From NCBI RefSeq assembly GCF_031127815.1, contig NZ_JARXHY010000002.1:248001-312000 (forward strand): DNA of 64,000 nucleotides, given 5' to 3'. Below the pieces are notes generated by a model. The model was not told where the DNA came from and made no database searches. It was given only the letters and a program-made list of their open reading frames with translations. The DNA comes from Pelagicoccus sp. SDUM812003 (lineage in GTDB: Bacteria; Verrucomicrobiota; Verrucomicrobiia; Opitutales; Opitutaceae). This document shows, one piece after another, positions 9,394 through 18,922 of this stretch. How positions within the stretch are numbered: position 1 is the first letter of the stretch; each line of letters begins with the position of its first letter. The translations under genes were made by a program, and so were the position numbers.

Positions 9394-12300
9394 ATGACCA
9401 AATCCGCTCCGCTACCGATTCAGGGCAAATGGCTCCAACTCCTCAGCCTCGGCATCGCTCTAATCCTCCAATCTCTGGCAATCTCCCCCGCGCTCGGGGA
9501 AGAGCCTCCTCCCGAAGGCCAGCCAGAGGAGCTCGTGATCAACGCCATCGTTTCCGAGCCAATCAACTTTCCTCTCGATGCGCCGCCGGAGGTGAGCGAC
9601 ATACAGGTTAGCGGACTGCCCGCCGGGCTCGAGTACGACGGCCTGGAGCAAGTCATCTTCGGTCAAATCGATCAGGTAGGAGAATACTTCGCCCAAGTCG
9701 ATTTCACCGAGGGCGGCGTCACTCATGGCATGCCCATCCGCATCGGCGTCTTCACTGCGGCGGACTATCCCGGCCAGCCGGGAGACGGCTCTCAACCTCC
9801 CCCAGACGAGCAGACCTTCGAAGTCGTTATATCGATCGGCGCGGGCCAGCCAATCTATTATCAAGTGCCTGTTCCTCACGACGCCTCCAACATTCAAGCG
9901 GTCGGTCTCCCGCAAGGCGTCTCCTACAACGATCAGGAAAACGCCATCACCGGCTCCCTCAACGAACCGGGCGACTACTATGGCAGCGTCGACTTCGATC
10001 AGGCCGGCCAGCCACGCTCCATCCCGGTCACCATCTATGTGGAAGGCAGCGCTATCGGCGCCCCTGGCGACGGCACGCAAACTCCGCCAGCTGAAGACGA
10101 CCTCCTTCAAATCAACGTCATCGTCGGCCAGCCGCTCGACTTTCCGCTTGATCCCGGCCCCGAGATTTCTGGCATCGTTTTCTCGGGCCTCCCCACTGGC
10201 ATAGACTACGATTCGACCAATCAGAAGCTCGTTGGAACGCTGCAAGCCGAAGGTCACTACGAAGCTCAGGTCGAGTTCGTCGAATCCGGCATCACCGTGA
10301 GCATGCCCGTATTCATCGACGCGTTCCTTTCAGAAAACTTTCCGGGCGACCCCTCGAACCCGAATCCGCCGAAGGACGGGCATTCGGAGCCGCGCTACGT
10401 ATCCGGCGTTGCAGGACAACCTCTTAGCTTCCCGCTTCCCTACGACTTGAATGCCGTGGGAGTCGACTACGGCATGTACGCGGACGGCACCGTTTCCATG
10501 CTGCCTCCTGGGTTGCAGATCAATTTCGAGACTAACGCGATCGACGGCGTACCCGAGTATCCAGGCTTCTATCACTTCATCCTCATCGTTTCCGACGGAG
10601 CGGAACAATACGAGGACTACTTCGATTTCGATATCGCTCCGGCGAATTTCGACGACGGCACGGGCGGATACATCCCGCCTATCAACATCATCGGAGATGT
10701 CGGAATGCCCATCGACTATTGGGTCGACATCCCGCAAGACATGCTTCGGATCCAATGGGACGTCCTGCCGGAAGGCATCGCTTGGGACCCCGAGACCCAG
10801 CGCGTTCATGGCACCCCGGTCCATCCAGGCTTCTTCGAAACGGCCATCTACGGCGTCAAGGACGGCAATGAGGCTCGCATCCCAGTTTACTTCGATATTT
10901 TCGACGCCTACCACGGTGGCGGTCCCGGCGGTACCGAAGAATACATGATCTTCGGATTCGTAGGCGAGTTCGTGAGCTTCTCCCTTCCTTTCGATCCCTC
11001 CAAGACCTCGATCGAAATCGGTTCCTACGAGGACGGACTTCCAGCCGAACTTCCGGTGGGCATTGAAATCGATTCCGAGAACGGCTTGATCGTTGGATTC
11101 CCGCAGGAAGGCGGTTTCTACCACTCCATGCTTAAGATCACCGAGGGCGAGGAATCCCGCCAAGTCCCTCTGTACTTCGATTTTCAATACAACAACTATG
11201 GTGGAGGCGCCCCTGGCGAGCACTATCCGCCGGAATACCACGAAGGTGATGACGAGACTGTGCTCTTCGGCGCCGTTGGCGTGCGTTTCTCCTTCAAGTT
11301 CCCCACAAACGAGTCGGAAACGGTCTCCCTCCCCGCTGAATGGGAAGGCCAAAGTTTCGCTCTGCCGACAGGCTTGAGCTACAACGTGGAAACCAACGCC
11401 ATCGTGGGCTCTCCCACCGAATCCGGCATCTTCGACGTGCTCGTTCGCATCGAAGGAGCCGACGGCATCGAAAAGCTCAAGCGCATCCTCTTCCTTGTAA
11501 GCGACGGAGGCAGCGCCCCCAAGCTCTCCTTCTTCTCCGAAGCCGAGTTCATGGTCGGCGAGGACTTCGACTACCAGATCCTCGCATCCGGCTCGCCAAC
11601 CGAGTTCGCCTTCGAGGAAACGCCAGCGGAACTCTCGCTCGATCCGAGCACAGGTTTGGTGTCAGGACGTTTCGACTACGAATCCGAAAACGACCTGATC
11701 GTGCGTGCCTCCAACGAAGCCGGCGACGCCTACGGAATCCTTTATCTCGACGTCGAGTATCCGCACGACGATCCGGGAGGAGATCCCGATGTGCCGGACG
11801 GCGTCATCGAAGACACCGAGCCTCTCGTGGGACGCGTCGGCGTGCCGTTCCGCATCGAGGCTCCTGCCGAATTCGCAGGCGCGACCTTCGAGCTAGTCGG
11901 AGAGTCCACCTTCCCTGCTGGCATCGGCTTCTCTGAAACGGAAAACGCGGTCATCGCCGGAACGCCCACCGAAGCTGGCCTCTTCCGTACCCATATTTCC
12001 ATTACGCAGCCGGAAAAGGTCACCGAAGTGAAGCTCATCTTCTTCATCGGAGACAGCGCTGCAGCCCCTCAATTCATTTCGCCCGACTATCTCAACGCCA
12101 AGCTCGGCAGCCCGATCGAGTTCCCGCTGGCCCTCGCCAATGGTCCTGCCACGATCGAGATCATTGGGAAGATCCCTGGCATCAGCTACGATGCCACAAG
12201 CCGCTCGCTCAAAGGCGCGATCGCCGACCCAGGCTTCTATACCTTGCTCGCAGTGGCGTCCAATGACAATGGAAAGGGATTCCTCCTGATCGACGTGGAC

Positions 12301-15300
12301 GTTTGGGACGATGGCTCGTTCCAGGATCCACACGAAGTCTACCCCATCAACGTTTGGGGCATGGTAGGCGAAGTATTGGATTTTCCACTACCCGCGGACC
12401 CGGCTCGCAGCGAAGTCGCTATCGTGAATGGTCCAGACGGGACGCCTTCCGTCATTCCTCCAGGCTTGGAGTATCTGCAGAACTACGCCCTCATCAAGGG
12501 AGTGCCATCGCAGGAGGGTTTCTATGACCTTCACCTCGAGGTGACTGAGTTCGGCTTCACGCGCCGCGAGCACATCATCTTCGAAATCTACACTCCGGAA
12601 ACGCTGCCGGACGACCCGAACTTTCCGACCGGTCCCGGCTACGAGGAGCCTGACGACGGCCACGTCGAGCCGATCCTCGCCAAAGTGGGCGAACGCCTCT
12701 ACTTCGAAGCGCCCGTCATGGGCCAAACCGTCAGCTTCGAAATCGTCGACAGCAAGGACGGAGAGGCTTCCGAACTGCCTCCTGGCGTCACCTTCAACAC
12801 CACCGATGGCGTGCTATCCGGCGTGCCGACCAAGAGCGGCGTCTATCCTCTCTGGGTCAAGGTCAACGAAGACGGCCACGTTTTCACCGTGTTCGCTCCA
12901 GTAGTGGTGAGCGGTCCAGAAGGGTCGCCCGAGGTCACCAGCGTCGACTACATCTCTGCGCTTCCTGGTGAAAACTTCGAGTACCAGGTCGTGGCCACCA
13001 ACGAGCCGACGGAGTCGTACATCGAGTTCTTCGACGTTCCTGGCATCCTCAGCTACGATCCGGAGAGCATGATCCTCAACGGCAAGTTCGACTTCGGCGG
13101 ATTCTTCACCGTGCTGATCGTGACCAAGAACGAAACCGGCGTCGGCTACGGACTGCTGCACATCGACGTGCTCGGTCAATTCGGAGGCGGCGAGCCCATA
13201 CCCGAAATCCCCTTGTTCATCAACGGCACCTCAAACGTGGAAATCGACTGGGAACTCCCGACCTTCGTTCGCGGATCTTCCTTCGTGGTCGGTGAAGACC
13301 CAGGTGGATTTGTGACCCAGCTGCCCGAGGGGCTGTCCATGGACGAAACCACAGGTCGGGTCTACGGCACTCCCCTGTATCCAGGATACCACTTCGTCTA
13401 CGTGACCGTAGACCAAGGCGAGCTGCCAAGCCTCGCCCTGAATATCGGTATCGCCCCAGGACTGCCGACTCCAATCATCATCAGTCCACAGTGGTGGGTC
13501 GGTCATCAGAACGGCCAGTTCAACTACCAGATCCATGCTACGGACTTCCCAAGCGAATACTTCGCCGAAGGGCTTCCAGCAGGACTCAGTCTGAACGCCG
13601 CCACTGGAACGATCCACGGCATTCCGACCGAAGCGGGCGAATTCGAGGTGCAGCTTAGCGCCCGCAACAAGTCAGGCACCGGCGAGAGCACCACGCTCTT
13701 TCTCTTCATCGAGGAGCAGCCTCGCATGCCAGTCGTTTCCGGTCCCTACTACCTGGAGACCCAGGTCGGGGCTGAATTCAGCTTCCAAGTCAACGCTACG
13801 GAATCGCCCTTCAGCTTCGCTGCTTGGGGTCTCCCGGCAGGCGTCACTCTCGACTCTGAAACAGGACTGATTTCCGGCACGCCTCTCGTCAGCGGTTTCT
13901 TCCCAGTTCGTGTGGAAGCCTACAACGAATGGGGTATGGGATCTTTCAATACATCCGTTCTCGTGAAACGCGCGGCTCAAGCTCCGAGCTACACCGGCCC
14001 GAACAACGTCGGAGGCAAGGTAGGACAGGAGTTCTTCTTCCATCCGCCCGCATCGGGCACCGTGAGCAGCTGGTCCATCTCCGAAGGCAGCCCGAACGCG
14101 CTGCCAGCGGGCCTTAGCATCGATTCCGCTAGCGGCATGATCACCGGCAAGCCGACCAACGCCTTTGCGGGAGCGATCGAGCTAGAGATAGCTGGTCCCG
14201 GAGGCTCTTCCTACGCTAAGGTCTACTTCAAGATCGCGCCAGCTTTGGACGCGCCGGTTGTATCCAGTTCCCCATTCGCAAAGGGAACAAGCGGACAAGC
14301 TTTCAGCTACCAGATCGTAGCATCGAACAACCCGATCGAATTCGCAGTGGAAAACCTGCCTAGCGGGCTCGATTTCGATGCAAGCGCTGGTTTGATCAGC
14401 GGAACTCCGGACAAAGCCGGCTACTTCGATATGCTCATCCGAGCTCGCAACGCGGCGGGATGGGGACCGGTTCGTCTCCTGATTCTGGATATCATCCCAG
14501 GACTGGAAGCTCCGATGATCGTCAGCGCCCCCTACAAGAAGGGTCAGGTGGGACAAGCTTTCGAATATCAGATCATCGCCAACAACCAGCCTACCGGCTT
14601 CGCCCTCTCCGGCTCGCTCCCGGCTGGCCTGGCACTGGATGCCACCACGGGTCTGATTTCGGGAACTCCGACCGAAGCTGGCGTGAAGGAAGTCATCCTC
14701 AGCGCATCCAACGAAAGCGGATCCGGAAACGGCATGGTATTCATCCTTGCGATACGTCCCTCTCTGGAAATGCCGAAGATCACCTCTTCCGGCACCGCCT
14801 TCGGAAAGGTGGGAGAACCCTTCGTCTATCAGATCATCGCCACCGGTACGCCGACTGGCTACGAGGCCTCGAATCTTCCGGACGGCCTCACGCTCAACGA
14901 GTCGACCGGCTTCATCACCGGCACGCCGACCACGCCGACCAGAGAACCCGTATTGATGGTGGTCGTGGCAAGCAACGGAGCTGGACAGAGCCTCCCTCGA
15001 GGCGTCCTGCTGGAGATTCTCCCCGCAGCGGCGGCCCCTGAAATCCTCAGCGGCAGCTACGCCATCGGCAAGGTAGGAGACGATTTCGAGTTCCAGGTCT
15101 TCGCGACCAACGATCCGACTTCGTTCTTCAGCCCGAATCTGCCTCAAGGACTCAGCATCGATAGCGCGACAGGCCTCATTTCCGGATCTCCCGAACAAGC
15201 GGGCGAGTTCATCGTGACGCTTAACGCGAGCAACGAAGCTGGAGCTGGCGAACCGGCGTCACTGGCGCTCTTCATCCTTCCCGGGGCTGCAATGCCGCGG

Positions 15301-16380
15301 GTCACCAGCCCGTCCTACGCTCTAGGCAAGGTGGGCGAGGAATTCTCCTATCAGATCGTGGCGACCAGCGAACAGATCGACTCCTTCTCCGTGGAGGGAG
15401 ACCTGCCACGCGGCATCGACTTCGATCCGACCACCGGCCTGATCTCGGGCTCTCCGGTCGAACCGGGCATCTCCAGCGTCTTCCTGCTGGCTACCAACGA
15501 CGCGGGCACCAGCTTGCCGCAGCCATTGAAGATCAAGGTAGAGCCGTCTCTGGAGGCGCCGAGCATCACCTCCGCTCTGCGGACTTCCGGCACGGTTGGC
15601 GACGAGTTCAGCTACGAAATCCTCGCATCCAACATGCCGCAAGAACGCCCGCTTCCACCGAGCGCCGAGTTCGAAGCCGTTGGCCTGCCAGCAGGTTTGG
15701 GCATCAACAACGCCACCGGCATCATTAGCGGAACTCCCGAGGAGCCAGGCAGCTACACCGTGACCTTGGTCGCCACCAACGAAACTGGTCAAGGCAATGC
15801 GAAGTTCCTCGTGATCAAGATCGCTCCGTCGCTGCAAGCTCCGGTCATCACCAGCGTGACCAAGGTTCCCGCTCAGGTCGGAAAGAGCTTCAGCTACACC
15901 ATCAGCGCCACCAACGACCCGACCTCCTACGACGTCGAGCATAGCATCGCCTGGCTCGGAGTGAATACCGCGACGGGTCGCCTCTCCGGTACGCCGACCA
16001 AGCCAGGAGTCTTCTACGCAGGCCTCTTCGCCTACAACGATTCCGGCGAGAGCAAGCTCGCTCCGCTCGAAATCGTGGTCTACCCGGCGGCGGAAACGCC
16101 GAAGATCACCAGCGAGCGCCAAGCGAGCGGCAAGATCGGAGAAGCCTTCTCCTATCAGATCGAAGCCAGCAACGCCCCGACCTCCTACTCGGTCAGCGGT
16201 CTGCCATCGGGCCTGACCATCGATCCGGCATCGGGTCTGATCTCCGGCACCCCGGCCGCCTCCGGCGTCTTCGAAATCGTGGCTGTGGCCAGCAACGAAA
16301 ACGGAACCGGCGATCGGGCCATCATCACCCTGGAGATCGAGGCGCGTTTCGAAATCGTCATCGGCGCAACCGACGAATAA
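9394..16380 (+). CDS. Giant secreted protein of about 25 putative-Ig (He_PIG) modules
   Basis: A 2328-residue exported protein with no recognisable enzyme domain. Residues 1-36 are a signal peptide (LLSLGIALILQSLAISPALG). The rest can be divided by eye into about 25 tandem beta-sandwich modules of 85-105 residues, each with a core like LPAGLSLD...TGLISGTP...AG. Modules 1-14 are divergent, acidic and several are separated by proline/glycine linkers such as PGDGSQPPPDE; modules 15-25 are tight, canonical He_PIG repeats with ITS...GKVGEEFSYQI...A boundaries. No cysteine-rich region, LPxTG, PEP-CTERM, autotransporter or type IX-like C-terminus is seen; it simply ends IVIGATDE. Such proteins usually serve as adhesins or surface/matrix scaffolds. 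The next gene, 63 bases on, encodes a smaller relative, so the pair is probably co-transcribed. Confidence 0.9.
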   Translation: MTKSAPLPIQGKWLQLLSLGIALILQSLAISPALGEEPPPEGQPEELVINAIVSEPINFPLDAPPEVSDIQVSGLPAGLEYDGLEQVIFGQIDQVGEYFAQVDFTEGGVTHGMPIRIGVFTAADYPGQPGDGSQPPPDEQTFEVVISIGAGQPIYYQVPVPHDASNIQAVGLPQGVSYNDQENAITGSLNEPGDYYGSVDFDQAGQPRSIPVTIYVEGSAIGAPGDGTQTPPAEDDLLQINVIVGQPLDFPLDPGPEISGIVFSGLPTGIDYDSTNQKLVGTLQAEGHYEAQVEFVESGITVSMPVFIDAFLSENFPGDPSNPNPPKDGHSEPRYVSGVAGQPLSFPLPYDLNAVGVDYGMYADGTVSMLPPGLQINFETNAIDGVPEYPGFYHFILIVSDGAEQYEDYFDFDIAPANFDDGTGGYIPPINIIGDVGMPIDYWVDIPQDMLRIQWDVLPEGIAWDPETQRVHGTPVHPGFFETAIYGVKDGNEARIPVYFDIFDAYHGGGPGGTEEYMIFGFVGEFVSFSLPFDPSKTSIEIGSYEDGLPAELPVGIEIDSENGLIVGFPQEGGFYHSMLKITEGEESRQVPLYFDFQYNNYGGGAPGEHYPPEYHEGDDETVLFGAVGVRFSFKFPTNESETVSLPAEWEGQSFALPTGLSYNVETNAIVGSPTESGIFDVLVRIEGADGIEKLKRILFLVSDGGSAPKLSFFSEAEFMVGEDFDYQILASGSPTEFAFEETPAELSLDPSTGLVSGRFDYESENDLIVRASNEAGDAYGILYLDVEYPHDDPGGDPDVPDGVIEDTEPLVGRVGVPFRIEAPAEFAGATFELVGESTFPAGIGFSETENAVIAGTPTEAGLFRTHISITQPEKVTEVKLIFFIGDSAAAPQFISPDYLNAKLGSPIEFPLALANGPATIEIIGKIPGISYDATSRSLKGAIADPGFYTLLAVASNDNGKGFLLIDVDVWDDGSFQDPHEVYPINVWGMVGEVLDFPLPADPARSEVAIVNGPDGTPSVIPPGLEYLQNYALIKGVPSQEGFYDLHLEVTEFGFTRREHIIFEIYTPETLPDDPNFPTGPGYEEPDDGHVEPILAKVGERLYFEAPVMGQTVSFEIVDSKDGEASELPPGVTFNTTDGVLSGVPTKSGVYPLWVKVNEDGHVFTVFAPVVVSGPEGSPEVTSVDYISALPGENFEYQVVATNEPTESYIEFFDVPGILSYDPESMILNGKFDFGGFFTVLIVTKNETGVGYGLLHIDVLGQFGGGEPIPEIPLFINGTSNVEIDWELPTFVRGSSFVVGEDPGGFVTQLPEGLSMDETTGRVYGTPLYPGYHFVYVTVDQGELPSLALNIGIAPGLPTPIIISPQWWVGHQNGQFNYQIHATDFPSEYFAEGLPAGLSLNAATGTIHGIPTEAGEFEVQLSARNKSGTGESTTLFLFIEEQPRMPVVSGPYYLETQVGAEFSFQVNATESPFSFAAWGLPAGVTLDSETGLISGTPLVSGFFPVRVEAYNEWGMGSFNTSVLVKRAAQAPSYTGPNNVGGKVGQEFFFHPPASGTVSSWSISEGSPNALPAGLSIDSASGMITGKPTNAFAGAIELEIAGPGGSSYAKVYFKIAPALDAPVVSSSPFAKGTSGQAFSYQIVASNNPIEFAVENLPSGLDFDASAGLISGTPDKAGYFDMLIRARNAAGWGPVRLLILDIIPGLEAPMIVSAPYKKGQVGQAFEYQIIANNQPTGFALSGSLPAGLALDATTGLISGTPTEAGVKEVILSASNESGSGNGMVFILAIRPSLEMPKITSSGTAFGKVGEPFVYQIIATGTPTGYEASNLPDGLTLNESTGFITGTPTTPTREPVLMVVVASNGAGQSLPRGVLLEILPAAAAPEILSGSYAIGKVGDDFEFQVFATNDPTSFFSPNLPQGLSIDSATGLISGSPEQAGEFIVTLNASNEAGAGEPASLALFILPGAAMPRVTSPSYALGKVGEEFSYQIVATSEQIDSFSVEGDLPRGIDFDPTTGLISGSPVEPGISSVFLLATNDAGTSLPQPLKIKVEPSLEAPSITSALRTSGTVGDEFSYEILASNMPQERPLPPSAEFEAVGLPAGLGINNATGIISGTPEEPGSYTVTLVATNETGQGNAKFLVIKIAPSLQAPVITSVTKVPAQVGKSFSYTISATNDPTSYDVEHSIAWLGVNTATGRLSGTPTKPGVFYAGLFAYNDSGESKLAPLEIVVYPAAETPKITSERQASGKIGEAFSYQIEASNAPTSYSVSGLPSGLTIDPASGLISGTPAASGVFEIVAVASNENGTGDRAIITLEIEARFEIVIGATDE

Positions 16381-16443
16381 TGGGCCCTGCGTTTGAAATC
16401 GATGACCTTCGACCTTTGTTAATCCCACACCCCTAAAAGAAGC

Positions 16444-17871
16444 ATGCATTCTCTCAACGAATCCTTCTCGCGGGCGCTGGTTCGCGGCTTCCTCACGGTT
16501 GCCGCGGCCCTGGGCCTCACCCTCCACAGCCACGCAGCTCCCTCTCCCATCGACGACGGCGAGGTCGGAGCGGCCTACTCCTACGACCTGAAGGCAAACC
16601 TCAACTGGGGCGGCGGCGATCCGCCCGACGACCTCACCTACACCGAAGGAGCGAAGCCTCTGCCGGATGGACTGAGCATCAATCAGAGCTCCGGCGTCAT
16701 ATCCGGCGTGCCCACCACGGCTGGCAGCTACATCTCGACCATCACCCTCACCTACGAAGGTGAAGCAAACAACGTCGAGGTGTCGTTGACCATCTCGCCA
16801 CAAAGCGGGACGCCCGAGATCACGAGCGCCTCCCTTTCCGTCGGCATGGTGGGAGAAGCCTACACCTACACCATCACCGCCAGCGAGAACCCGACCACCT
16901 TCAACGTGGATCCGGACGAGCTCCCGCCTGGGCTCAGCGCGGATGCTAGCACGGGGGCGATCACCGGCACGCCGAGCGAGCCCGGCTCCTACCCCTTGAC
17001 CATCAGCGCCAACAACGCCATCGGCACCGGAGCGGACTTCACCCTGACCATCACCATCGATCCGGCAGGGGATCTGCCGGAGATCACCAGCAGCGCCACC
17101 CTCACCGGCGACGTAGACGAACAGATCTCCTACCAGATCGCGGCCAGCAACAATGCGACCGAATACGAGGCGGAAAACCTCCCGTTCGGCGTCACCATGG
17201 ACGATAGCTCGACCGGTTTCATTTCGGGAACGCCAAGCGTGGAAGGCACGTACGAGGTAAGCATCCGAGCTCGCAACGAGTTCGGTTGGAGCCCCGTTTT
17301 CACCTTGACCATCACCATCGGAGCCGTGCCGCAGATCTCCAGTTCCCTGACCCTCTCGCTTCAACAAGGCACCGAGATGGACGAGTACCTGATCACCGCT
17401 TCCAACAGCCCGACGACCTTCTCGGTCGGGACCCTTCCGAGCGGTCTGAGCTACTCCTCCGGCACTCGCAAGATCACTGGAACTCCAACTGTGTCCGGCA
17501 CTTTCGAAGTTTCGATCTACGCGATCAACGGAGTCGGCCAAGGCCCTACATCCACCTTGACCATCTCCATCAGCCCGCTTTCCGACTACTCGCCGCTACG
17601 GCCCGCAGAATTCTCCGTCACTGAAAGCGACGGCATGCTCGAGTTCTACCTCGCCTTCGAGCAAAGCGCCGAAGAACTCGCCAACTACAACTACTTCATC
17701 GAGACCAGCGCGGACCTCCAGGAGTGGCAAAGCATGGCGCTCGACTCCATGGACAACGTGGTCATCGAGGAAAACGAAGACGGCTCCACCTCGGTCTCCG
17801 TACAGTACTCCGCCCCCGCCGAAAACGGAGCGGCCCAGTTCATACGGTACCGAGTCGAAGAAAAATCATAA
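16444..17871 (+). CDS. Secreted He_PIG repeat protein with C-terminal beta domain
   Basis: 475 residues. A signal peptide (LTVAAALGLTLHSHA) is followed by four putative-Ig modules at roughly residues 38-118, 124-205, 209-291 and 293-373, each with the LP.GL...G.ISGTP core seen in the giant neighbour. Residues 380-475 form a different domain (FIETSADLQEWQSMALDS... ending FIRYRVEEKS), which resembles the C-terminal domain often found on Verrucomicrobia exoproteins. Starts 63 bases after the giant gene and is followed by a strong hairpin terminator, so it closes a two-gene unit. The pairing suggests the two proteins work together on the surface; the actual ligand is unknown. Confidence 0.88.
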   Translation: MHSLNESFSRALVRGFLTVAAALGLTLHSHAAPSPIDDGEVGAAYSYDLKANLNWGGGDPPDDLTYTEGAKPLPDGLSINQSSGVISGVPTTAGSYISTITLTYEGEANNVEVSLTISPQSGTPEITSASLSVGMVGEAYTYTITASENPTTFNVDPDELPPGLSADASTGAITGTPSEPGSYPLTISANNAIGTGADFTLTITIDPAGDLPEITSSATLTGDVDEQISYQIAASNNATEYEAENLPFGVTMDDSSTGFISGTPSVEGTYEVSIRARNEFGWSPVFTLTITIGAVPQISSSLTLSLQQGTEMDEYLITASNSPTTFSVGTLPSGLSYSSGTRKITGTPTVSGTFEVSIYAINGVGQGPTSTLTISISPLSDYSPLRPAEFSVTESDGMLEFYLAFEQSAEELANYNYFIETSADLQEWQSMALDSMDNVVIEENEDGSTSVSVQYSAPAENGAAQFIRYRVEEKS

Positions 17872-17883
17872 TATCGCCTGCGG

Positions 17884-17914
17884 AAAGCCCGGTCCTTATT
17901 GGCCGGGCTTTTCC
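17884..17914 (+). terminator. Rho-independent terminator after the Ig-repeat genes
   Basis: Nine-base perfect stem AAAGCCCGG / CCGGGCTTT with a 10-base loop and trailing T/C bases, 12 bases past the stop at 17871. Because the 5' side begins with AAA it could also work on the opposite strand for the kinase gene ending at 17954. Confidence 0.85.
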
Positions 17915-17953
17915 CTGTCCGGACCTCGAGGCGCGTAGGCGGATTCGAACCGC

Positions 17954-18643
17954 TCAACCCGCCTGCGAGCGAGCAACCGGCAGCCGTCGAGCCAACACTC
18001 TCGGCAAGTCGTAGTCATTGTTGTCGATCACCAGATGCGCCTGCTCAACCGGACGATGCCGCTGGGCGTAGAGGCTTTGACCTGGCAAATACCGCCTGCG
18101 GTACTTTTCCAGCAACGTATCCATTCCTCCGAGACGCTGAACATCTCGGCTCGACGCCCTGCGCAGCACCGTCTCCTCGCTCGCGTCCACGAAGATTCGA
18201 AAGTCGAAATGCGCCGCCAGTCGCTCGCAAAAGAGCATCACGCCTTCGAAGATAAGAATCGAGTCCGGCATCGCCTCCTCCAGCGAAGCCTGCGTCTCCA
18301 CATCGGTCACGAAATCGAATCGACTGGGCGTGTACCTCAGCGCGCCCCCCGGTCCGAGAGGCGTCAGTAGCTGCTCCACCACCGCCTCCTTGTCGAAGGA
18401 GTCCTGCACGTACCCATCCACTGAATACTCGCCCTTGCGGTAGCGAACCTCGGAAGCGTGATGAAACCCGTCTATCGAGGCGCGGATGACATGCCGTCCG
18501 CGAGCCTGAAGCGGCTCGACGAGACTATCGGCGAAGACGGTCTTGCCGGAAGCGCTCATGCCGTCGATCCCCACCCGCACTGGATGCGGCAGGTGGATTG
18601 CGTCGATGGCCGCAACCGCTTCTTCGATCACACGTTTCCTCAT
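17954..18643 (-). CDS. Uridine kinase-like P-loop kinase
   Basis: 229-residue cytosolic kinase of the phosphoribulokinase/uridine kinase superfamily. Walker A is GIDGMSASGKT at about residues 24-34; the motif DGFHH follows the second strand, as in uridine/pantothenate-type kinases, and the acceptor-region segment YSVDGYVQDSFD is present. Likely reaction: ATP-dependent phosphorylation of a nucleoside or related small molecule; uridine is the default guess but not proven. It lies between the Ig-repeat genes and galK, with 279 bases to galK on the same strand. A uridine nucleotide supply would suit Leloir metabolism, but that link is speculative. Confidence 0.75.
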   Translation of the reverse strand: MRKRVIEEAVAAIDAIHLPHPVRVGIDGMSASGKTVFADSLVEPLQARGRHVIRASIDGFHHASEVRYRKGEYSVDGYVQDSFDKEAVVEQLLTPLGPGGALRYTPSRFDFVTDVETQASLEEAMPDSILIFEGVMLFCERLAAHFDFRIFVDASEETVLRRASSRDVQRLGGMDTLLEKYRRRYLPGQSLYAQRHRPVEQAHLVIDNNDYDLPRVLARRLPVARSQAG

Positions 18644-18846
18644 GAAGACCGGCTAGAAAACGGGGATGATCCCGTAAGGCAAATAAAACCTAGCGCAGCG
18701 CGCGGCGCGCTATTCAAAATAAGCCAACCTTCCTCTGCCGGGCGGGGCTCTGACCCGCGACACTGGCGTCTCACCTCAGCCCGTCGACCCACAGCGCGTC
18801 GCAAGCGACCGCGTTTGGGACCCAATGAAAAATATAAACGAAGCAA

Positions 18847-18869
18847 GGGCGGTCCTACCGAGACCGCCC
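18847..18869 (-). terminator. Probable terminator of galK
   Basis: Perfect 8-base stem GGGCGGTC / GACCGCCC with a 7-base loop. On the minus strand it is followed by a T-rich stretch (TTGCTTCGTTTATATTTTTC), about 55 bases beyond the galK stop. A second small palindrome, GGCCC-AAT-GGGCC, sits between it and galK. Confidence 0.6.
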
Positions 18870-18922
18870 CCACGAACAAACGGCCCAATGGGCCTATCAA
18901 ACAAATTGAATCGAAATCGTCT

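Noticed and set aside
13500-16380. Regular repeats resembling a repeat array
   Set aside because: The periodicity of about 260 bases comes from protein modules in one frame, not from identical DNA repeats and spacers; not CRISPR.
15322-17541. Long antisense open frame opposite the Ig-repeat genes
   Set aside because: It mirrors the high-GC repeat coding strand, spans the gap between two convincing genes and encodes a low-complexity arginine/glycine-rich product.
17930-17955. GGATTCGAACC, a tRNA T-arm-like sequence on the minus strand
   Set aside because: Only a 4-bp T-stem is possible, the acceptor strand has no partner at tRNA distance and no CCA follows. It also abuts the stop of the kinase gene.
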